DNA of 64,000 nt from Parachlamydiales bacterium (GCA_020051075.1 JAGVJP010000062.1:1-64000), one strand, 5' to 3'; counted from the first letter of the stretch, positions 17,589 through 28,547 are shown. Numbers and translations: made by a program. Notes: generated by a model not told the origin, from the letters alone.

Positions 17589-18062
17589 ATGAAAATTTCT
17601 TTAGAATCAGGTGTCTTGTTAGCAGCAAATATTGCTGTGGGAGTTGCAAATATCTATTTGAACCCTAGAAGTGCGGTGCTTTCTCTTATTTTTGGGATGG
17701 CCATCGGCAGCTATAATGGCAGCAACGCCGTCGCAGCAGCTTTGTCGACAGATGTATATTTTTCCAATCAAGCAGATCGAACAAACACAGTCAACGGCCT
17801 ATTGAATGCTCTTCCAAAATATGGTACGCTCTTTTTAGGCGCCTCGGCATTATTTGCTTCTATGAACCGTATTGGAACGACGCAGCTTTTAGGCACTGAA
17901 CAAAATGCAATGTCCCTCAATATGATTGTGCTGGGATATTTCTTAGGGAAGTCTTTCAAGATCAAAGAACTCTATGATCAAGTGCAAATACGTTTGACCG
18001 CACGCACCATTACGGTAGAAACTCAAACTCGTCTTGCATCTTATAGAGACGCGATCATCTAA
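17589..18062 (+). CDS. Short membrane protein, paralogue of the membrane domain of the RhoGEF protein
   Basis: 157 residues. It aligns along its first ~120 residues with the N-terminus of the 15680 product: both begin M-x-ISLES and share PKYG-x-L-x-L, NRIG and IVLGY-x-LGK. It has the same hydrophobic segments but stops after a short helical tail (VQIRLTARTITVETQ), with no GEF domain. It could be a membrane partner or decoy for the larger protein, or a duplicate that lost its effector domain. ATG and promoter are clear. No known function. Confidence 0.85.
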   Translation: MKISLESGVLLAANIAVGVANIYLNPRSAVLSLIFGMAIGSYNGSNAVAAALSTDVYFSNQADRTNTVNGLLNALPKYGTLFLGASALFASMNRIGTTQLLGTEQNAMSLNMIVLGYFLGKSFKIKELYDQVQIRLTARTITVETQTRLASYRDAII

Positions 18063-18111
18063 TCGCTTTTGAGGATTCTCTTAGACAAAGCGAACATCCT
18101 CTTCATACGCT

Positions 18112-18339
18112 CTCTCAGCATAAAAAGGGCAGGAACAGGATAGGCAAGATCGCTTCGCGGCAGGATAAGCAAGATGATAGGCAAAGCAATCCTTCCATCC
18201 ATCTTTCCTATCCTACCCATCCTGTAAAATTGTCAGGATGGGTAGGATAGGAAAGATAAAGGACATTTTATTTAACATCCTGTCTATCCTGCCGCTTGCG
18301 ATCTTGCCTATCCTGTACCTGCCCTTTTTATGCTGAGAG
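18112..18339. repeat. AGGAT-module palindrome with perfect outer arms (family F), copy 3
   Basis: It lies between two convergent genes. The outermost arms are a perfect 22-bp inverted pair (18112-18133 with 18318-18339) around CTCTCAGCATAAAAAGGGC. Inside are AGGATAGGCAAGAT, ATCGCTTCGCGGCAGGAT and a second small hairpin, TCCTACCCATCCTG/CAGGATGGGTAGGA. The run CCCTTTTT on the right arm could make it a bidirectional terminator for both neighbours. Confidence 0.85.
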
Positions 18340-18376
18340 TGGGAAAGGTGCAATCCTGCCTTATCCTTGATTGGTG

Positions 18377-21010
18377 TTAGGATAAATCGTCAGGAAGCAG
18401 ATTAAGTGATTGAGGATTCGCACTGGAAGACGCCTCATTGCTGGCAGACACGCTGTCGCTGGCAGACGACCTGGAACTAGAGGTTGGTTCAGAGTGGGAA
18501 GTAGGCTCAATAATATTCATCCGGACACGTTGATTATCGGCAGTAAAGGAGAAGACGCTTCCAGGGAGAATATGACGATTTCTCTGCATCAACGCATTAG
18601 CAATGGGTTGTTCCATATATCTTCGGATGCAATTCTCTAACTCTCGAGCTCCTTTATCTGGTGCATAACCCATGTCGACGATACGATTGATGAGAGCTTC
18701 GTCCCAAGAAATATCTAATCCAGGATATTGAGTGTTATTTCTCATCGAGATTTTTAACTCTTGGCACTGAAGTTCAGCGATCTCTTTAACAGACTGTTTT
18801 GAAAGCGGTTTGAAAAAGACCGTTTCTTGAATCCGGCCGAGGAATTCGGGTTTGAATTTCTCTCTTAATAGTGTGTTAATTTCGCTTTCCAATACTTCTG
18901 GGGCTGTTGGGCTCTCTGCGAGCATGAGGCTTGCGCCGACATTGGATGTCATGACGAAAATTGTGTCGCGGCATTGTACTGTTTGACCAAGTCCATCCGT
19001 CAGCCTGCCTGCATCAAAAACTTGGAGAAGCAGATCAAAAATAGAAGGGTCTGCTTTTTCAAGTTCGTCAAACAGGACAATGGAGTAGGGGTGTTTTCTT
19101 AACCAATTGGTGAGCTTACCCCCTTGTGTACTCCCCTGATAACCTGTAGGTGAGCCAATAAGTTTAGTGATGTCTGCTGGATTTTTGTATTCTGACATGT
19201 CTATTCTGAGCATCAGGTCTTTCGATCCGAAGAGCAGCTCGCTGAGAGCTTTCACAATTTCTGTCTTACCAACGCCTGTAGGTCCTAAAAAGAAGAAGAC
19301 ACCTTGAGGTTTATTTGGATTTCCAATCCCTACTCGCCCGCGTCGTATCGCTTCACTCAGAACGCGAATCGCTTCTTCTTGGGCGATAATTTTCTCTTCT
19401 AATTTATCCTCGAGGGTATCGAGAAGTTCTCTTTCATCTTCTTGAATTCTTTGCAGCGGAATATTGATTTTTTCAGCAACGATTGCACGAATGGTATCGC
19501 TTGAAACAACATTGGTCAGACGATTTCTGTATTCTGCTATCTTATTATCTATTTGGTTGAGTGTGTCAGGATCAGAGAATTGAGTCTTAAAGAACAGAAG
19601 AAGTTTAAGGAACCTCATGATTTTGTTGGTTTGATCATTTCTTTGTGTTCTAGACCGAATGATGCTTGCTGCGCGATCCAATAATTCAATTGCTTTATCT
19701 GGAAAACTGCGGCTTTTAAAATAGCGATTGGCAAGGGCAATGGTTTCTTGAATAGCTGCGGGTTCGAAGCGGATTCCATGATGAACTTCCAGTTCCAGGG
19801 TGACAGGGATGAGCATGTTTTCAACTTCTTCAAGAGAAGGTTCAGAAATATTCACTTGAGAAAACCATCTATCCAAGGAATGATCTAACTGGAACATAGA
19901 GGCATAGTCCCACGATGTCGTTGCTGCAATGCAAGGGAAGGTGCCCTCAATGAGATCGGGTTTGATGAAATTCATGATATTAAGATCGTATTTCACAAGG
20001 GTATCGATCTCATAGATGAAGATAATCACAGAGTCTTTATTTGCCCTCACTTCATTCAGAATGGCATTCAATCGTTTTTCAACAGTGTCAGAAATCGAAA
20101 ACTTCTCAGTCCCTCTGGTGAGTTTATCCTTTTGAAGGTGAAATACTCGTTTTCCCCTAAACATAGCTGGGAGAGTTGGGTCATCATTAACAATCTTTTG
20201 AGCGAGTCCATGACCCATCATTGTCTTACCAACCCCTTTCGGACCTATGATGATTGGGGTGTTTTGTCGACTTCGTCCGAAAGTTTCAGCGATATTTTGA
20301 AAATCCCTTTCTCGGCCTACGAAGGGCTCTAATTCTCCTCGGGCAGCCTTTTCGGTAAGGTCGGTAGCATAGGCGGAGAGATAAGGAAGCTCTACGGAGA
20401 GTGGGGGTGCTCGTCTCAAAGGATGTGGAGGATTCCAAGTGATTTCGTCGTTGGGTTGATCTATTTGCAATTCCAATGCCTGTATAAGAGGGATGATTTC
20501 TCTGTTTTCCCACAATGCATCTAAAGGTGATGGGGGTTGGTGTGGTGTGGTTGAAGAAGGACTTGGTGAGTTTGATGCTGGGGTTGTTGGGTGTGTGAGA
20601 TTGTTCAGGAAGTTACCAGCTGATTGCAATAGGTTTGTCGCTGAGGCGGCGGAAGCGAGTAATGGTTGTTGGACAGGGGTAAGTGGATTTTGCAGCAACG
20701 GATTGGGTGTTAAAGAAGTTGGCAAGGGTCGGGTGCTTGTGACAGTTTGTAGTGGTGGAATGGGGGGAAGTGAATTTTGCAGCAATGGATTGTTTATGGG
20801 AGTTGGCAGTGGTGGGATAGGTTGGCGAGTTGCTGAGAATCGATGTGAGCAAGTCATGACAAGCCCGACGACCAATACAGCTATAACCATGAGTGCAACG
20901 GTTGATACGAGGGTAATTGATACTGCTTTCACAGGATGTTGAACGAAATAATCTATAATTTTTCTATCTAATTCATGTAGTCGTGATGCTAAATTAATGG
21001 TGGAATTCAT
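18377..21010 (-). CDS. Membrane-anchored Clp/Hsp100-like AAA+ ATPase
   Basis: 877 residues from ATG 21010. One N-terminal membrane segment (residues about 28-53) is followed by a Pro/Leu/Gln/Ser-rich linker (to ~160) in place of the Clp N-domain. AAA-1: Walker A GPKGVGKT (256-263), but Walker B reads FIYEID (331-336), with Tyr where ClpB has the Mg2+-binding Asp, and the arginine-finger region is SLDRWF rather than LERRF. The middle domain is short. AAA-2 looks intact: GPTGVGKT (576-583), LFDELEKAD (646-654), TSNVGA. There is no obvious ClpP-binding tripeptide. It is probably a disaggregase-like ATPase tethered to a membrane, with a regulatory first ring. The upstream in-frame TTG at 21046 is not preferred. 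Confidence 0.85.
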   Translation of the reverse strand: MNSTINLASRLHELDRKIIDYFVQHPVKAVSITLVSTVALMVIAVLVVGLVMTCSHRFSATRQPIPPLPTPINNPLLQNSLPPIPPLQTVTSTRPLPTSLTPNPLLQNPLTPVQQPLLASAASATNLLQSAGNFLNNLTHPTTPASNSPSPSSTTPHQPPSPLDALWENREIIPLIQALELQIDQPNDEITWNPPHPLRRAPPLSVELPYLSAYATDLTEKAARGELEPFVGRERDFQNIAETFGRSRQNTPIIIGPKGVGKTMMGHGLAQKIVNDDPTLPAMFRGKRVFHLQKDKLTRGTEKFSISDTVEKRLNAILNEVRANKDSVIIFIYEIDTLVKYDLNIMNFIKPDLIEGTFPCIAATTSWDYASMFQLDHSLDRWFSQVNISEPSLEEVENMLIPVTLELEVHHGIRFEPAAIQETIALANRYFKSRSFPDKAIELLDRAASIIRSRTQRNDQTNKIMRFLKLLLFFKTQFSDPDTLNQIDNKIAEYRNRLTNVVSSDTIRAIVAEKINIPLQRIQEDERELLDTLEDKLEEKIIAQEEAIRVLSEAIRRGRVGIGNPNKPQGVFFFLGPTGVGKTEIVKALSELLFGSKDLMLRIDMSEYKNPADITKLIGSPTGYQGSTQGGKLTNWLRKHPYSIVLFDELEKADPSIFDLLLQVFDAGRLTDGLGQTVQCRDTIFVMTSNVGASLMLAESPTAPEVLESEINTLLREKFKPEFLGRIQETVFFKPLSKQSVKEIAELQCQELKISMRNNTQYPGLDISWDEALINRIVDMGYAPDKGARELENCIRRYMEQPIANALMQRNRHILPGSVFSFTADNQRVRMNIIEPTSHSEPTSSSRSSASDSVSASNEASSSANPQSLNLLPDDLS

Positions 21011-21124
21011 AAAAACCAAGTAGTTAAATTTATTAAATTGTTCCAATCATATACGTAAATATATAATTTATCAATTAGAATATTCTGTGGTAATTAGTCT
21101 GCGATAAAAAAAGGACGAAAAGAA

Positions 21125-21304
21125 CAAGGGACCTAAGGAGATAATTACAGAAGTCCTTATCGTGCCCGTGCCCGATTGTCCCTTTTCGAGCAAAGGCATG
21201 GGCATGATAGATTCAGGCCCGTTCATGAAAAGGGACAATCGGGCACGGGCAGGGGCACAGGCACGGGCACGATAAGGACTTCTACAATTATCCTTAGGTC
21301 CCTT
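21125..21304. repeat. Composite palindrome (outer module A, inner GGGCACG module D)
   Basis: Outer arms AAGGGACCTAAGGAGATAAT and ATTATCCTTAGGTCCCTT enclose GTGCCCGTGCCCGATTGTCCC and its complement GGGACAATCGGGCACGGGCA. It sits between the stop of truB and the start of the Clp-like gene, both on the minus strand. The outer arm is the same module seen around quite different inner repeats at 630, 1968, 29013, 37587 and 44615. Confidence 0.85.
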
Positions 21305-21305
21305 A

Positions 21306-22010
21306 TTATATTATGGCAAGGAGCGGCAAGGGTGCTTGGTTGACTAGGTCTTCTTCCGCAATGCTATCGGCGAGGGTGAAAGTGCCGCTGCGCGTCCGTC
21401 GCAGATTTGTCAGATGGGCGCCGCATCCAAGCATCGCTCCGAGATCATGGCCTAGGCTGCGGATATAGGTGCCTTTGCTGCATTGAACCCGTAGCTGTAA
21501 ATAGGGATAGCGGTAGCTCAACACCTCAGCTTGGATATTCACCCTAACTGGAGCTCTTTCCACTTCTATTCCTTGCCTGGCAAGCTCATAGAGCTTTTTT
21601 CCTTTCTGTTTCTTTGCTGAATACATCGGCGGAATCTGATCGACATCGCCTTGAAAATGGGCTAAGGCGTCCATCACCTCAATTTCGCTTGGTATGTGAG
21701 GGGATTGTGCTGTGACAGTGCCTTCGCAGTCATAGGTATCCGTAGATATCCCTAAGAAGACTTCAGCGACATATTCCTTGTCGCAAGATAAAAATTGATC
21801 AGATAAGCGGGTGAAGTTTCTTCCGATCAGCATGACCATCACCCCCGTCGCAAACGGGTCTAATGTGCCGGCATGTCCGATTTTCTTCACCCCTAATATC
21901 TTGCGGAGGATATAGACGAGCTTAAACGAAGAGCTTCCTTTTGCCTTGTCGACGATTAAAATCCCTTCGGACAGAGCGGCAAGAGCGTTATTGTTGATCG
22001 TCACTGTCAT
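21306..22010 (-). CDS. truB: tRNA pseudouridine(55) synthase
   Basis: 234 residues. Makes pseudouridine 55 in the T-loop of tRNAs. The catalytic motif is GHAGTLDPFATGVM with the nucleophilic Asp; GILIVDKAKGSSSF and CSKGTYIRSLGHDLG are further family motifs. ATG 22010 is used, overlapping rbfA by 23 nt. The upstream in-frame TTG at 22022 has no better support. It is the last gene of the rpsA/nusA-infB-rbfA-truB block, the order known from Chlamydia. Confidence 0.93.
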   Translation of the reverse strand: MTVTINNNALAALSEGILIVDKAKGSSSFKLVYILRKILGVKKIGHAGTLDPFATGVMVMLIGRNFTRLSDQFLSCDKEYVAEVFLGISTDTYDCEGTVTAQSPHIPSEIEVMDALAHFQGDVDQIPPMYSAKKQKGKKLYELARQGIEVERAPVRVNIQAEVLSYRYPYLQLRVQCSKGTYIRSLGHDLGAMLGCGAHLTNLRRTRSGTFTLADSIAEEDLVNQAPLPLLAII

Positions 22011-22386
22011 GGTCAGTGTCAAGATGAGGGCGGGACTCCCTCTCTTTGTTGATTTCGCTCAATAACTCTTCAATTTTCATGTGTTTGTCTACGCTGTCAT
22101 CAAGCCTGAATGTCAGCTCAGGGAAATAGCGCATGACAACTTCCCGTGATGACTGGATAGCAATGAATCCTGCAGCTGAGTTCAATGCATCCATCGTCTC
22201 AGCTTTTTGCTGTTCACTCCCAATGATGCTCACATAAACTTTGGCGTAGTGGAGATCTTTGGTGATTTGCACCCTTGTGACAGAGACAAATTCAGCAACA
22301 TGAGGATTGCGCACATCTCGTTTAATCACTTCTGTGATCACCTCTTTTAAGAGAGAATTTAAGCGGTCCGTTCTCTTTACTGCCAT
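21988..22386 (-). CDS. rbfA: 30S ribosome-binding factor A
   Basis: 132 residues from ATG 22386 (MAVKRTDRLNSLL...), which falls 4 nt after the infB stop. It is a cold-shock-type KH-fold factor that binds 30S subunits during 16S rRNA 5'-end maturation. DVRNPHVAEFVSVTRVQITKD and the RLDDSVDKHMKIEELL tail are typical. The longer frame from a TTG at 22422 would overlap infB by 32 nt and adds nothing conserved. Confidence 0.92.
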   Translation of the reverse strand: MAVKRTDRLNSLLKEVITEVIKRDVRNPHVAEFVSVTRVQITKDLHYAKVYVSIIGSEQQKAETMDALNSAAGFIAIQSSREVVMRYFPELTFRLDDSVDKHMKIEELLSEINKERESRPHLDTDHDSDDQQ

Positions 22387-22390
22387 CGTC

Positions 22391-25105
22391 TTAAAGCTCT
22401 TGTGCGATATAGGTGATTTCAAAAGCTTCTAAAATATCCCCTTCACGGATTTCTGAGAAGTTGTTTAGAAGGATGCCGCACTCAAAGCCTTTCAGCACTT
22501 CGCGAACATCTTCTTTAACTCTTTTCAGAGAGGCTATCGATCCAGTCCAAATCACCTCATTATTGCGTCGGAGGCGGATGGTGTTATTTCTTTGAATGAC
22601 CCCTTCCGACACTTGGCAACCAGCAATCATCCCTGTATGAGAAGATTTGAATACTGCTTTGACCTCGGCTTTACCTTTCTCTGTCTCTTGAGCAATTTTA
22701 TCCAGCAATCCAGTCATCAGTAACTTCACATCGTCTATCGCATGGTAGATAATGTTATGCATCCGCACCTGGACTCCAAGCTGTTTCACGAGAGGTTCTG
22801 CATGGCTTTCAATCTGCGTATGGAATCCTAAGACCACAGCTTTCGATGCAGCAGCTAAGTTGATGTCTGACTCTGAAACTTCACCGATCCCTGCAAAAAT
22901 AATGGTTAGATCTGCACGCTCCGATTCAATCTTCATCAGCGCCGCTTTCAATGCTTCAAGCGAGCCTTGGACGTCAGCCCTCAACACAATGTTGAGCATC
23001 TTTTTACCTGTTGTGGCCGCTTGCTGCAGGATCGACTCCATCGAAATCTTCTTTTTCTGCTGCAACAGAAGGTTTGATTGTTTCACTCCTTCAAAACGAG
23101 CTTCGGCGATGTCGCGCGCTTCTTTTTCGCTTTTCACAACGATGAATTGTTGTCCAGCCTCAGGCAGCCCTGAGAGTCCTGTGATTTCAACAGGCGTCGA
23201 AGGCCCTGCCTCTTCCAGTTCTCGGCCAAATTCATCATGCATCGTCTTGATTCTACCCCACAGCTGTCCAAACACGAGAGCATCTCCGCGATGGAGAGTT
23301 CCGTTCATCACGAGGACGGTAGCTACAGAGCCAAGCCCTTTGTGCATCTCAGATTCTAAGACAGAACCTCGTGCACGTTTGTTTGGATCAGCCCGAAGTT
23401 CGAGAACCTCAGACTGCAAGGCAAGCATGTCTAATAGCTGGGGAATGCCTTCACCTGTCACAGCAGAACAGTTGACAGTGATGGTCTGACCGCCCCAGGC
23501 TTCAGGCAATAGCTCTTGCTCTGCGAGTTGGCGGTAGACAGTTTCAGGATTGAAGTTTGGCTTATCGCATTTATTGATGGCGACGACAATGACAACATGA
23601 GCTGCTTTCGCGTGTTGAATGGCTTCAATCGTCTGCTGACGGATTCCTTCATCCCCGGCGACGACTAAGACGACAATATCGGTGACATCGGCTCCTCGCG
23701 CACGCATGGCGGAGAAGGCTTCGTGGCCGGGAGTGTCTAAGATGGCGAGATCTCCAACAGCTGTCTTGACCTTAAAGGCTCCAATATGCTGTGTGATGGC
23801 TCCTGCTTCACCTGCAGCGCGATTGCTCTTGCGTATCGCGTCGATCAGGCTCGTTTTGCCATGGTCGACGTGGCCCATGAAGGCAACGATAGGCGGTCTG
23901 AGCTGCAGTTGCTCAGGAGGCGTCTCTGCCAGCTCTTCTTTAATCGATTTGTCGGTGATTTGTATCCGTTCAGCTTCGCTGGTGTCGATAGTGATCTCAC
24001 AGCCAAAATCTTGTCCAAGAAGCTGTATGGTTGTCTCGTCTTCGAGCAGGTCGTTTAGAGTGAGGATAACTCCTTGTAAAAACAGCTTGCCAACAAGTTG
24101 GGAAGCCTTAAGCTTCATCTCTGAGGCAAGGTCTTTAACAGAAATTGGGATTCTCACTTTAAGGGAGGTTGGACGGATTGTGACATCTTCTTGTTGATAA
24201 CGCGCCTGGCTCTTTCTTCTTCTTCGCCATTGCTGATCATCATCAGACGCTCTCAACCCTTGCCGATCGCGGGCGTCAAATTGCTTCGTCGATTGTGCAG
24301 GTCGTTTGGCAGGTTTGATATCTCGGAATTCTTTGAATTTAGAAGATTTAACCCCCCCTTTGGCCTCTTCGGTTTGTGGGGCTGCAGCGGTAGCGGGCTT
24401 AGGTTTCCCCTTAAATTTCTCTTTTCCGTCCGCTCCAACTTCTTTAACTTCAGCCTTCTGCTCTGCAATGGGGGCTTTTGTTGGTGGGGGCGGAGTTTTC
24501 GGTCGAAGATAATCTTTGATGTGTCTGCCTGTCGGCCCGAGTTTATCTCTTTCAGCGAAAGGGGGAACTTCACGTGCACCTCGTGGAGCAGGGGTGATGA
24601 ACTCTTTTGCTGCCGGTTTGACAACTTTCGGTTCTTGCAGAGGCTTCTCTTCTGCTATCGGTTTAAAGGTCACTTCTTGCTGTAAGAAAGAGACCGCCTC
24701 TTTAGAAGTCATTGGAGGTTCTGGCACATCGCCAAAAATTTCCTGCCGCAATTCCGCACTTGTCTTCATCCGTTTGACTTCTTCTTCTTCAAATAGGAAG
24801 GGGGACGGATTGACTTGCTCTTTTTTGCTAGGCTCTTCGGCAGGAGTTTCTACTTCCTGTTCAAAAGGCTCTTTAACCCCTGCTTCGAAGGATGGTTCTG
24901 CAAAAGCTGACTTAGAACGTGCTTTGATTCGAGGAGCTTCTTCCTTCGGAACCTCTTCACCTTCGATTTTAGAAGGGATAGCGGATGTCTTCGAAACGGC
25001 TTCTTGCTCTTCTTTTTTCTTCGCCAGTTTACCTTTCAACCCGCTGAGGTTGATGGCTTCAGCAATTTGAGCGTTTTTAATGTTTAACTTAAGGTTTTTA
25101 GCCAA
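22391..25105 (-). CDS. infB: Translation initiation factor IF-2
   Basis: 904 residues. The N-terminal ~330 residues are a charged, Lys/Glu/Pro-rich linker of the kind that varies between species. The GTPase domain follows with [12 protein letters not shown] (G1), [16 protein letters not shown] (G3) and NKCDKP (G4), then domains II-IV ending [12 protein letters not shown]. It delivers initiator tRNA to the 30S subunit. No ATG lies near the N-terminus in this frame; TTG at 25105, 4 nt after the nusA stop and about 10 nt from an AGGA, is the probable start, so translation is likely coupled to nusA. Confidence 0.93.
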   Translation of the reverse strand: MAKNLKLNIKNAQIAEAINLSGLKGKLAKKKEEQEAVSKTSAIPSKIEGEEVPKEEAPRIKARSKSAFAEPSFEAGVKEPFEQEVETPAEEPSKKEQVNPSPFLFEEEEVKRMKTSAELRQEIFGDVPEPPMTSKEAVSFLQQEVTFKPIAEEKPLQEPKVVKPAAKEFITPAPRGAREVPPFAERDKLGPTGRHIKDYLRPKTPPPPTKAPIAEQKAEVKEVGADGKEKFKGKPKPATAAAPQTEEAKGGVKSSKFKEFRDIKPAKRPAQSTKQFDARDRQGLRASDDDQQWRRRRKSQARYQQEDVTIRPTSLKVRIPISVKDLASEMKLKASQLVGKLFLQGVILTLNDLLEDETTIQLLGQDFGCEITIDTSEAERIQITDKSIKEELAETPPEQLQLRPPIVAFMGHVDHGKTSLIDAIRKSNRAAGEAGAITQHIGAFKVKTAVGDLAILDTPGHEAFSAMRARGADVTDIVVLVVAGDEGIRQQTIEAIQHAKAAHVVIVVAINKCDKPNFNPETVYRQLAEQELLPEAWGGQTITVNCSAVTGEGIPQLLDMLALQSEVLELRADPNKRARGSVLESEMHKGLGSVATVLVMNGTLHRGDALVFGQLWGRIKTMHDEFGRELEEAGPSTPVEITGLSGLPEAGQQFIVVKSEKEARDIAEARFEGVKQSNLLLQQKKKISMESILQQAATTGKKMLNIVLRADVQGSLEALKAALMKIESERADLTIIFAGIGEVSESDINLAAASKAVVLGFHTQIESHAEPLVKQLGVQVRMHNIIYHAIDDVKLLMTGLLDKIAQETEKGKAEVKAVFKSSHTGMIAGCQVSEGVIQRNNTIRLRRNNEVIWTGSIASLKRVKEDVREVLKGFECGILLNNFSEIREGDILEAFEITYIAQEL

Positions 25106-25109
25106 CGCT

Positions 25110-26396
25110 TTACATCCTTTGTTTTCGTATTTGTTCTAAAATCTTATCTGCCGTTTCAAGGTTAATACCCGCAATGGTAGCAAGTTTTTCTGGAGTGGTT
25201 TGAAGCAGGGAACGTATGGTGGTGTATCCTTCTGCAGCGAGTTGGTCAGAGATCAAGTCGAATGTCGTTTTATTGAATCCTTCAAGCTCTGTTAACGGGA
25301 GGTCTAGCGTTGGATCATCCACGGAGGCGAATTCTTCTCGTTGGATCTCCATCGTGCGATTGTAATCTGTCATACGCTGAACTTCGATATCATAGCCAAT
25401 CAATTGGCTATTCAATCGGGCGTTCATCCCCTTTTTGCCAATCACTGCCGCAAAATCATCATCTTCAACTACGATGGATATGGTTCCCTCTTCTTCATTT
25501 AAACTAATTTTTCGTATTTCAATGGGGTATAGGGCATTCTGTAAAAGTTCAATTGGTTCGGCAGCGTAGGGGATGATGTCAATTTTTTCGTTGTTAAGTT
25601 CTCTCACAATATTTTTGACACGGCTTCCCCTCATTCCGACACACGCTCCAATAGGGTCGACTTTAAAGTCGGTGGAGCGAACGGTGAGTTTTGTCCGATA
25701 TCCTGGTTCTCTGACAATTTTATCGATGATGATCGTTCCATCACTGACTTCAGGAACTTCTTGGATCAGCAGTTGTTTGATAAATTGAGGATTTGACCGC
25801 GAGAGGACCACTTCGGCCCCTCCATTCTCTGTGTCTTTGACCTCGAGGAGGACCGCTAAAACCTTTTCTCCAACTTGATATTTTTCTGTTTTAGGATATT
25901 CCCTCATCGGCATAATCGCTTCGACTTTGCCGAGATCGATAATGAGGTTGGCACCTTTGACAAAACGTTTAACCGTTCCGGAAATGAGTTCGTTCACTCG
26001 ATGGCGGTATTCTTCATAGATGACGTCCCTCTCAGCACCTCGAAGCTTTTGTGTGATGATCTGCCGCGCTTTCTGCGCAGCGATTCGTCCAAAATCTTTC
26101 GCTGTGACGACCACGTCAATAAACTGTCCAATTTGACACTCTGGATCAATGACCCTTGCATCGGCCAAAGTTATTTCTTGGGAAGCGACTTCGACTTCAT
26201 CTACAATTTCTTTCTCACAGTAGACTTGAATGTCACCTGTCTTAGGATGGATCGTGACCGTTACATTAGAAGCCCCCGCGACGCTTTTGCGGGCAGCAGC
26301 TTGGAGGGATTCCTCGATTGCGCTTATGATAAGCTCTCTCTTAATCCCTTTTTCTCGTTCTAAATATTCAAATATAGCAATGAGATCTTTATTCAT
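25110..26396 (-). CDS. nusA: Transcription termination/antitermination factor NusA
   Basis: 428 residues. Order: N-terminal RNA-polymerase-binding domain, S1 domain (about 130-200, [20 protein letters not shown]), two KH domains ([14 protein letters not shown] and [14 protein letters not shown]), and one helix-hairpin-helix C-terminal unit ([19 protein letters not shown]). It regulates pausing, termination and antitermination. It is directly followed by infB, the ancient nusA-infB arrangement. Confidence 0.95.
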   Translation of the reverse strand: MNKDLIAIFEYLEREKGIKRELIISAIEESLQAAARKSVAGASNVTVTIHPKTGDIQVYCEKEIVDEVEVASQEITLADARVIDPECQIGQFIDVVVTAKDFGRIAAQKARQIITQKLRGAERDVIYEEYRHRVNELISGTVKRFVKGANLIIDLGKVEAIMPMREYPKTEKYQVGEKVLAVLLEVKDTENGGAEVVLSRSNPQFIKQLLIQEVPEVSDGTIIIDKIVREPGYRTKLTVRSTDFKVDPIGACVGMRGSRVKNIVRELNNEKIDIIPYAAEPIELLQNALYPIEIRKISLNEEEGTISIVVEDDDFAAVIGKKGMNARLNSQLIGYDIEVQRMTDYNRTMEIQREEFASVDDPTLDLPLTELEGFNKTTFDLISDQLAAEGYTTIRSLLQTTPEKLATIAGINLETADKILEQIRKQRM

Positions 26397-26542
26397 GTGC
26401 CATGCCTCTAATGCTTTGTAGATTTGATGTCATAATTTTTTCCTAGGCTTGCTTCGATTTCAGTTCCACATGCCTATGTCTATTGTTTCATGAAGATTAA
26501 AAGCGATTGAGAAAATCTAAGCTTTTACTGGAATTTATAATT

Positions 26543-26564
26543 GGCCATAGCTTACGCTATGGCC
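26543..26564. terminator. Perfect 9-bp hairpin between rpsA and nusA
   Basis: GGCCATAGC-TTAC-GCTATGGCC. It is preceded and followed by weaker mirrored segments (AAAATCTAAGC near 26513; GTTTAGATTTTT near 26634), forming a larger imperfect inverted repeat in the rpsA-nusA gap. No T-run follows on the minus strand, so it may be an attenuator or processing site rather than a classic terminator. Confidence 0.4.
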
Positions 26565-26648
26565 TCGCTGTTGTGACTATCGAACACATTCATTCCAATC
26601 GAGCTGAGAGATCGCTTGCAATGGTGTTTGAGAGTTTAGATTTTTCCT

Positions 26649-28415
26649 CTATTCTTCAGAATCTTCCTCAGAAGCATTCTCTTGCTCTTCTCCCTCTTCA
26701 TCTTCCGATTTCTTCTTTGAACGTTTTTTAGGCGTTACAACGATATCGTCACGGTTGACTTGATTTTGATCAATCAAATATTCTTTGATTGAGAGGGCTA
26801 TTTTCTTATGCTCAGGATCGAGTTTAATCACTTTAGCAACAACTTCGTCTCCTTTAGCGACAACATCTTCGACTTTACCAAACGCTTGATCAGATAACTC
26901 TGTGACGTGGATAAGTCCTTCAATTCCGCTATCTAACTCGACAAAGGCTCCAAAGGCGGTGATCTTTGTCACTTTCCCTTTGACTAAAGAGCCGACAGGC
27001 ATGATTTTTTCAATCGATTCCCATGGGTTTGTACTTAACTGTTTGACACCTAGGGTGATTTTTTTACTTTCCTTATCAACGGAAAGGATGATTGCGTCGA
27101 CAATATCCCCTTTCTTCAGGACTTCGGATGGATGTGAGACTTTTTTGATCCAGCTGAGATCTGAAATGTGAATTAGCCCTTCAACGCCTGGTTCAAGTTC
27201 AACGAAGGCGCCGTAGTTGGTCAATGTCCGTATTTCAGCTTTGACATTGTGCCCGACAGGGTATTTTCTTTCAACGTCATCCCATGGATTATGTTCCGTC
27301 TGTTTGATCCCGAGAGAGATTTTTCCTTCTTCTTTCTGGACTGAAAGGACGATGGCTTCGACTTCGTCTCCTTTTTTCACCACTTCACTTGGATCGGTGA
27401 CATTTTTTACCCAAGACATTTCTGAAACGTGGATAAGTCCTTCGATGCCTGGTTCAATTTCGATGAATGCCCCGTAAGGGAGTAAGTTGACGATTTTGCC
27501 ATGTATACGTGTCCCTGGAGGATATTTCTGTTCGATTTGATCCCAAGGATTGGACTCTTTTTGTTTGAGGCCTAATGCAACGCGTCCTTTATCTTTATCG
27601 ACGCTCAAGATCATCACTTCGAGTTTCTGTCCTAGTTGCACCATCTCTGAAGGGTGTTTAATTCTCTTCCAGGTCATATCGGTGATGTGGAGCAAGCCGT
27701 CGATTCCGTCGAGGTCTAAGAAGACACCGAAATCGGTGATGTTTTTGACAATGCCTTCACGGACATCACCAGGTTGAATATGCTCGAGGACTTCAGCTTT
27801 TTTAGAAATTCTCTCAGCTTCCAACAACTCGCGTCTAGAAACGACAACATTTTTTCGATCGATATTGATTTTAAGAATCTTGAATTCATAGGTTTTCCCA
27901 ATGTAATCGTCGAGATTCTTGATTCGTTTGTTGTCGATTTGAGAACCTGGGAGGAATGCTTCCATTCCAATGTCGACCATCAAGCCGCCTTTAACTTTAC
28001 GTAGAACGCGTCCTTTAACGATGGAACCTTCTTCGCAATGTTCGAGGATGTATTCCCACTGACGGAGCCGCTCAGCTTTTTCACGCGAGAGGACAATCTG
28101 TCCGTTGTCATCTTCAGGTTGATCGAGGAGAACTTCGACTTCTGCATCCAGGTAGACTTGTGAAGGGTCGGAGAATTCTTCGATAGGCACGAGTCCTTCA
28201 GATTTTAATCCTACGTCGACGACGACATGATCTTTAGTGATTTCAACGATACGGCCTTTCAGGATGCTGCCAGGGATCATAGAGGCATGCTCATCCGAGG
28301 GAGCCTCTTCAATTTCTGTTAAAAGGTTTTTAAAAACCTCTGCATCTGATTCTTGAAATAGAACATCGTCAACGATATTACTCTCATTCCAAGTGTGTTG
28401 TGGGTTGTTTGACAT
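26649..28415 (-). CDS. rpsA: 30S ribosomal protein S1
   Basis: 588 residues with six S1 RNA-binding repeats at about 75-residue spacing (recurring V-x-KG-x-V-x-x-x-x-x-x-G-A-F/L-V-x-x-x-x-x-EGLIH pattern and [14 protein letters not shown]-like linkers), then an acidic/Lys-rich tail ([14 protein letters not shown]). It brings mRNA to the 30S subunit. AAGGAGAA precedes the ATG. Position upstream of nusA-infB matches Chlamydia. Confidence 0.95.
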   Translation of the reverse strand: MSNNPQHTWNESNIVDDVLFQESDAEVFKNLLTEIEEAPSDEHASMIPGSILKGRIVEITKDHVVVDVGLKSEGLVPIEEFSDPSQVYLDAEVEVLLDQPEDDNGQIVLSREKAERLRQWEYILEHCEEGSIVKGRVLRKVKGGLMVDIGMEAFLPGSQIDNKRIKNLDDYIGKTYEFKILKINIDRKNVVVSRRELLEAERISKKAEVLEHIQPGDVREGIVKNITDFGVFLDLDGIDGLLHITDMTWKRIKHPSEMVQLGQKLEVMILSVDKDKGRVALGLKQKESNPWDQIEQKYPPGTRIHGKIVNLLPYGAFIEIEPGIEGLIHVSEMSWVKNVTDPSEVVKKGDEVEAIVLSVQKEEGKISLGIKQTEHNPWDDVERKYPVGHNVKAEIRTLTNYGAFVELEPGVEGLIHISDLSWIKKVSHPSEVLKKGDIVDAIILSVDKESKKITLGVKQLSTNPWESIEKIMPVGSLVKGKVTKITAFGAFVELDSGIEGLIHVTELSDQAFGKVEDVVAKGDEVVAKVIKLDPEHKKIALSIKEYLIDQNQVNRDDIVVTPKKRSKKKSEDEEGEEQENASEEDSEE

Positions 28416-28437
28416 TTAAAGGGTTCTCCTTATTTTA

Positions 28438-28467
28438 CGTATAATGGCAGCAGAATAGCAGATCCAA
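28438..28467 (-). promoter_or_regulatory. Possible rpsA promoter
   Basis: Minus-strand TTGGAT (28467-28462), 18-nt spacer, TATACG (28443-28438), about 25 nt ahead of the rpsA ATG. The -10 box is imperfect. Confidence 0.35.
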
Positions 28468-28547
28468 TTCAAAAAAGCAATCAAAAGGATCAGAGATAAA
28501 AAAATTATAATATCGGGGAGGGAAAGCAGAGGAAAAAATAGGGAAAA

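Noticed and set aside
21011-21046. Extension of the Clp-like protein to a TTG at 21046
   Set aside because: No ribosome binding site, non-ATG start, and ATG 21010 leaves the membrane anchor intact.
24191-24685. 164-codon and other long plus-strand frames opposite infB
   Set aside because: They are shadows of the biased Lys/Glu/Pro-rich infB linker; no start signals and overlapping a well-supported gene.
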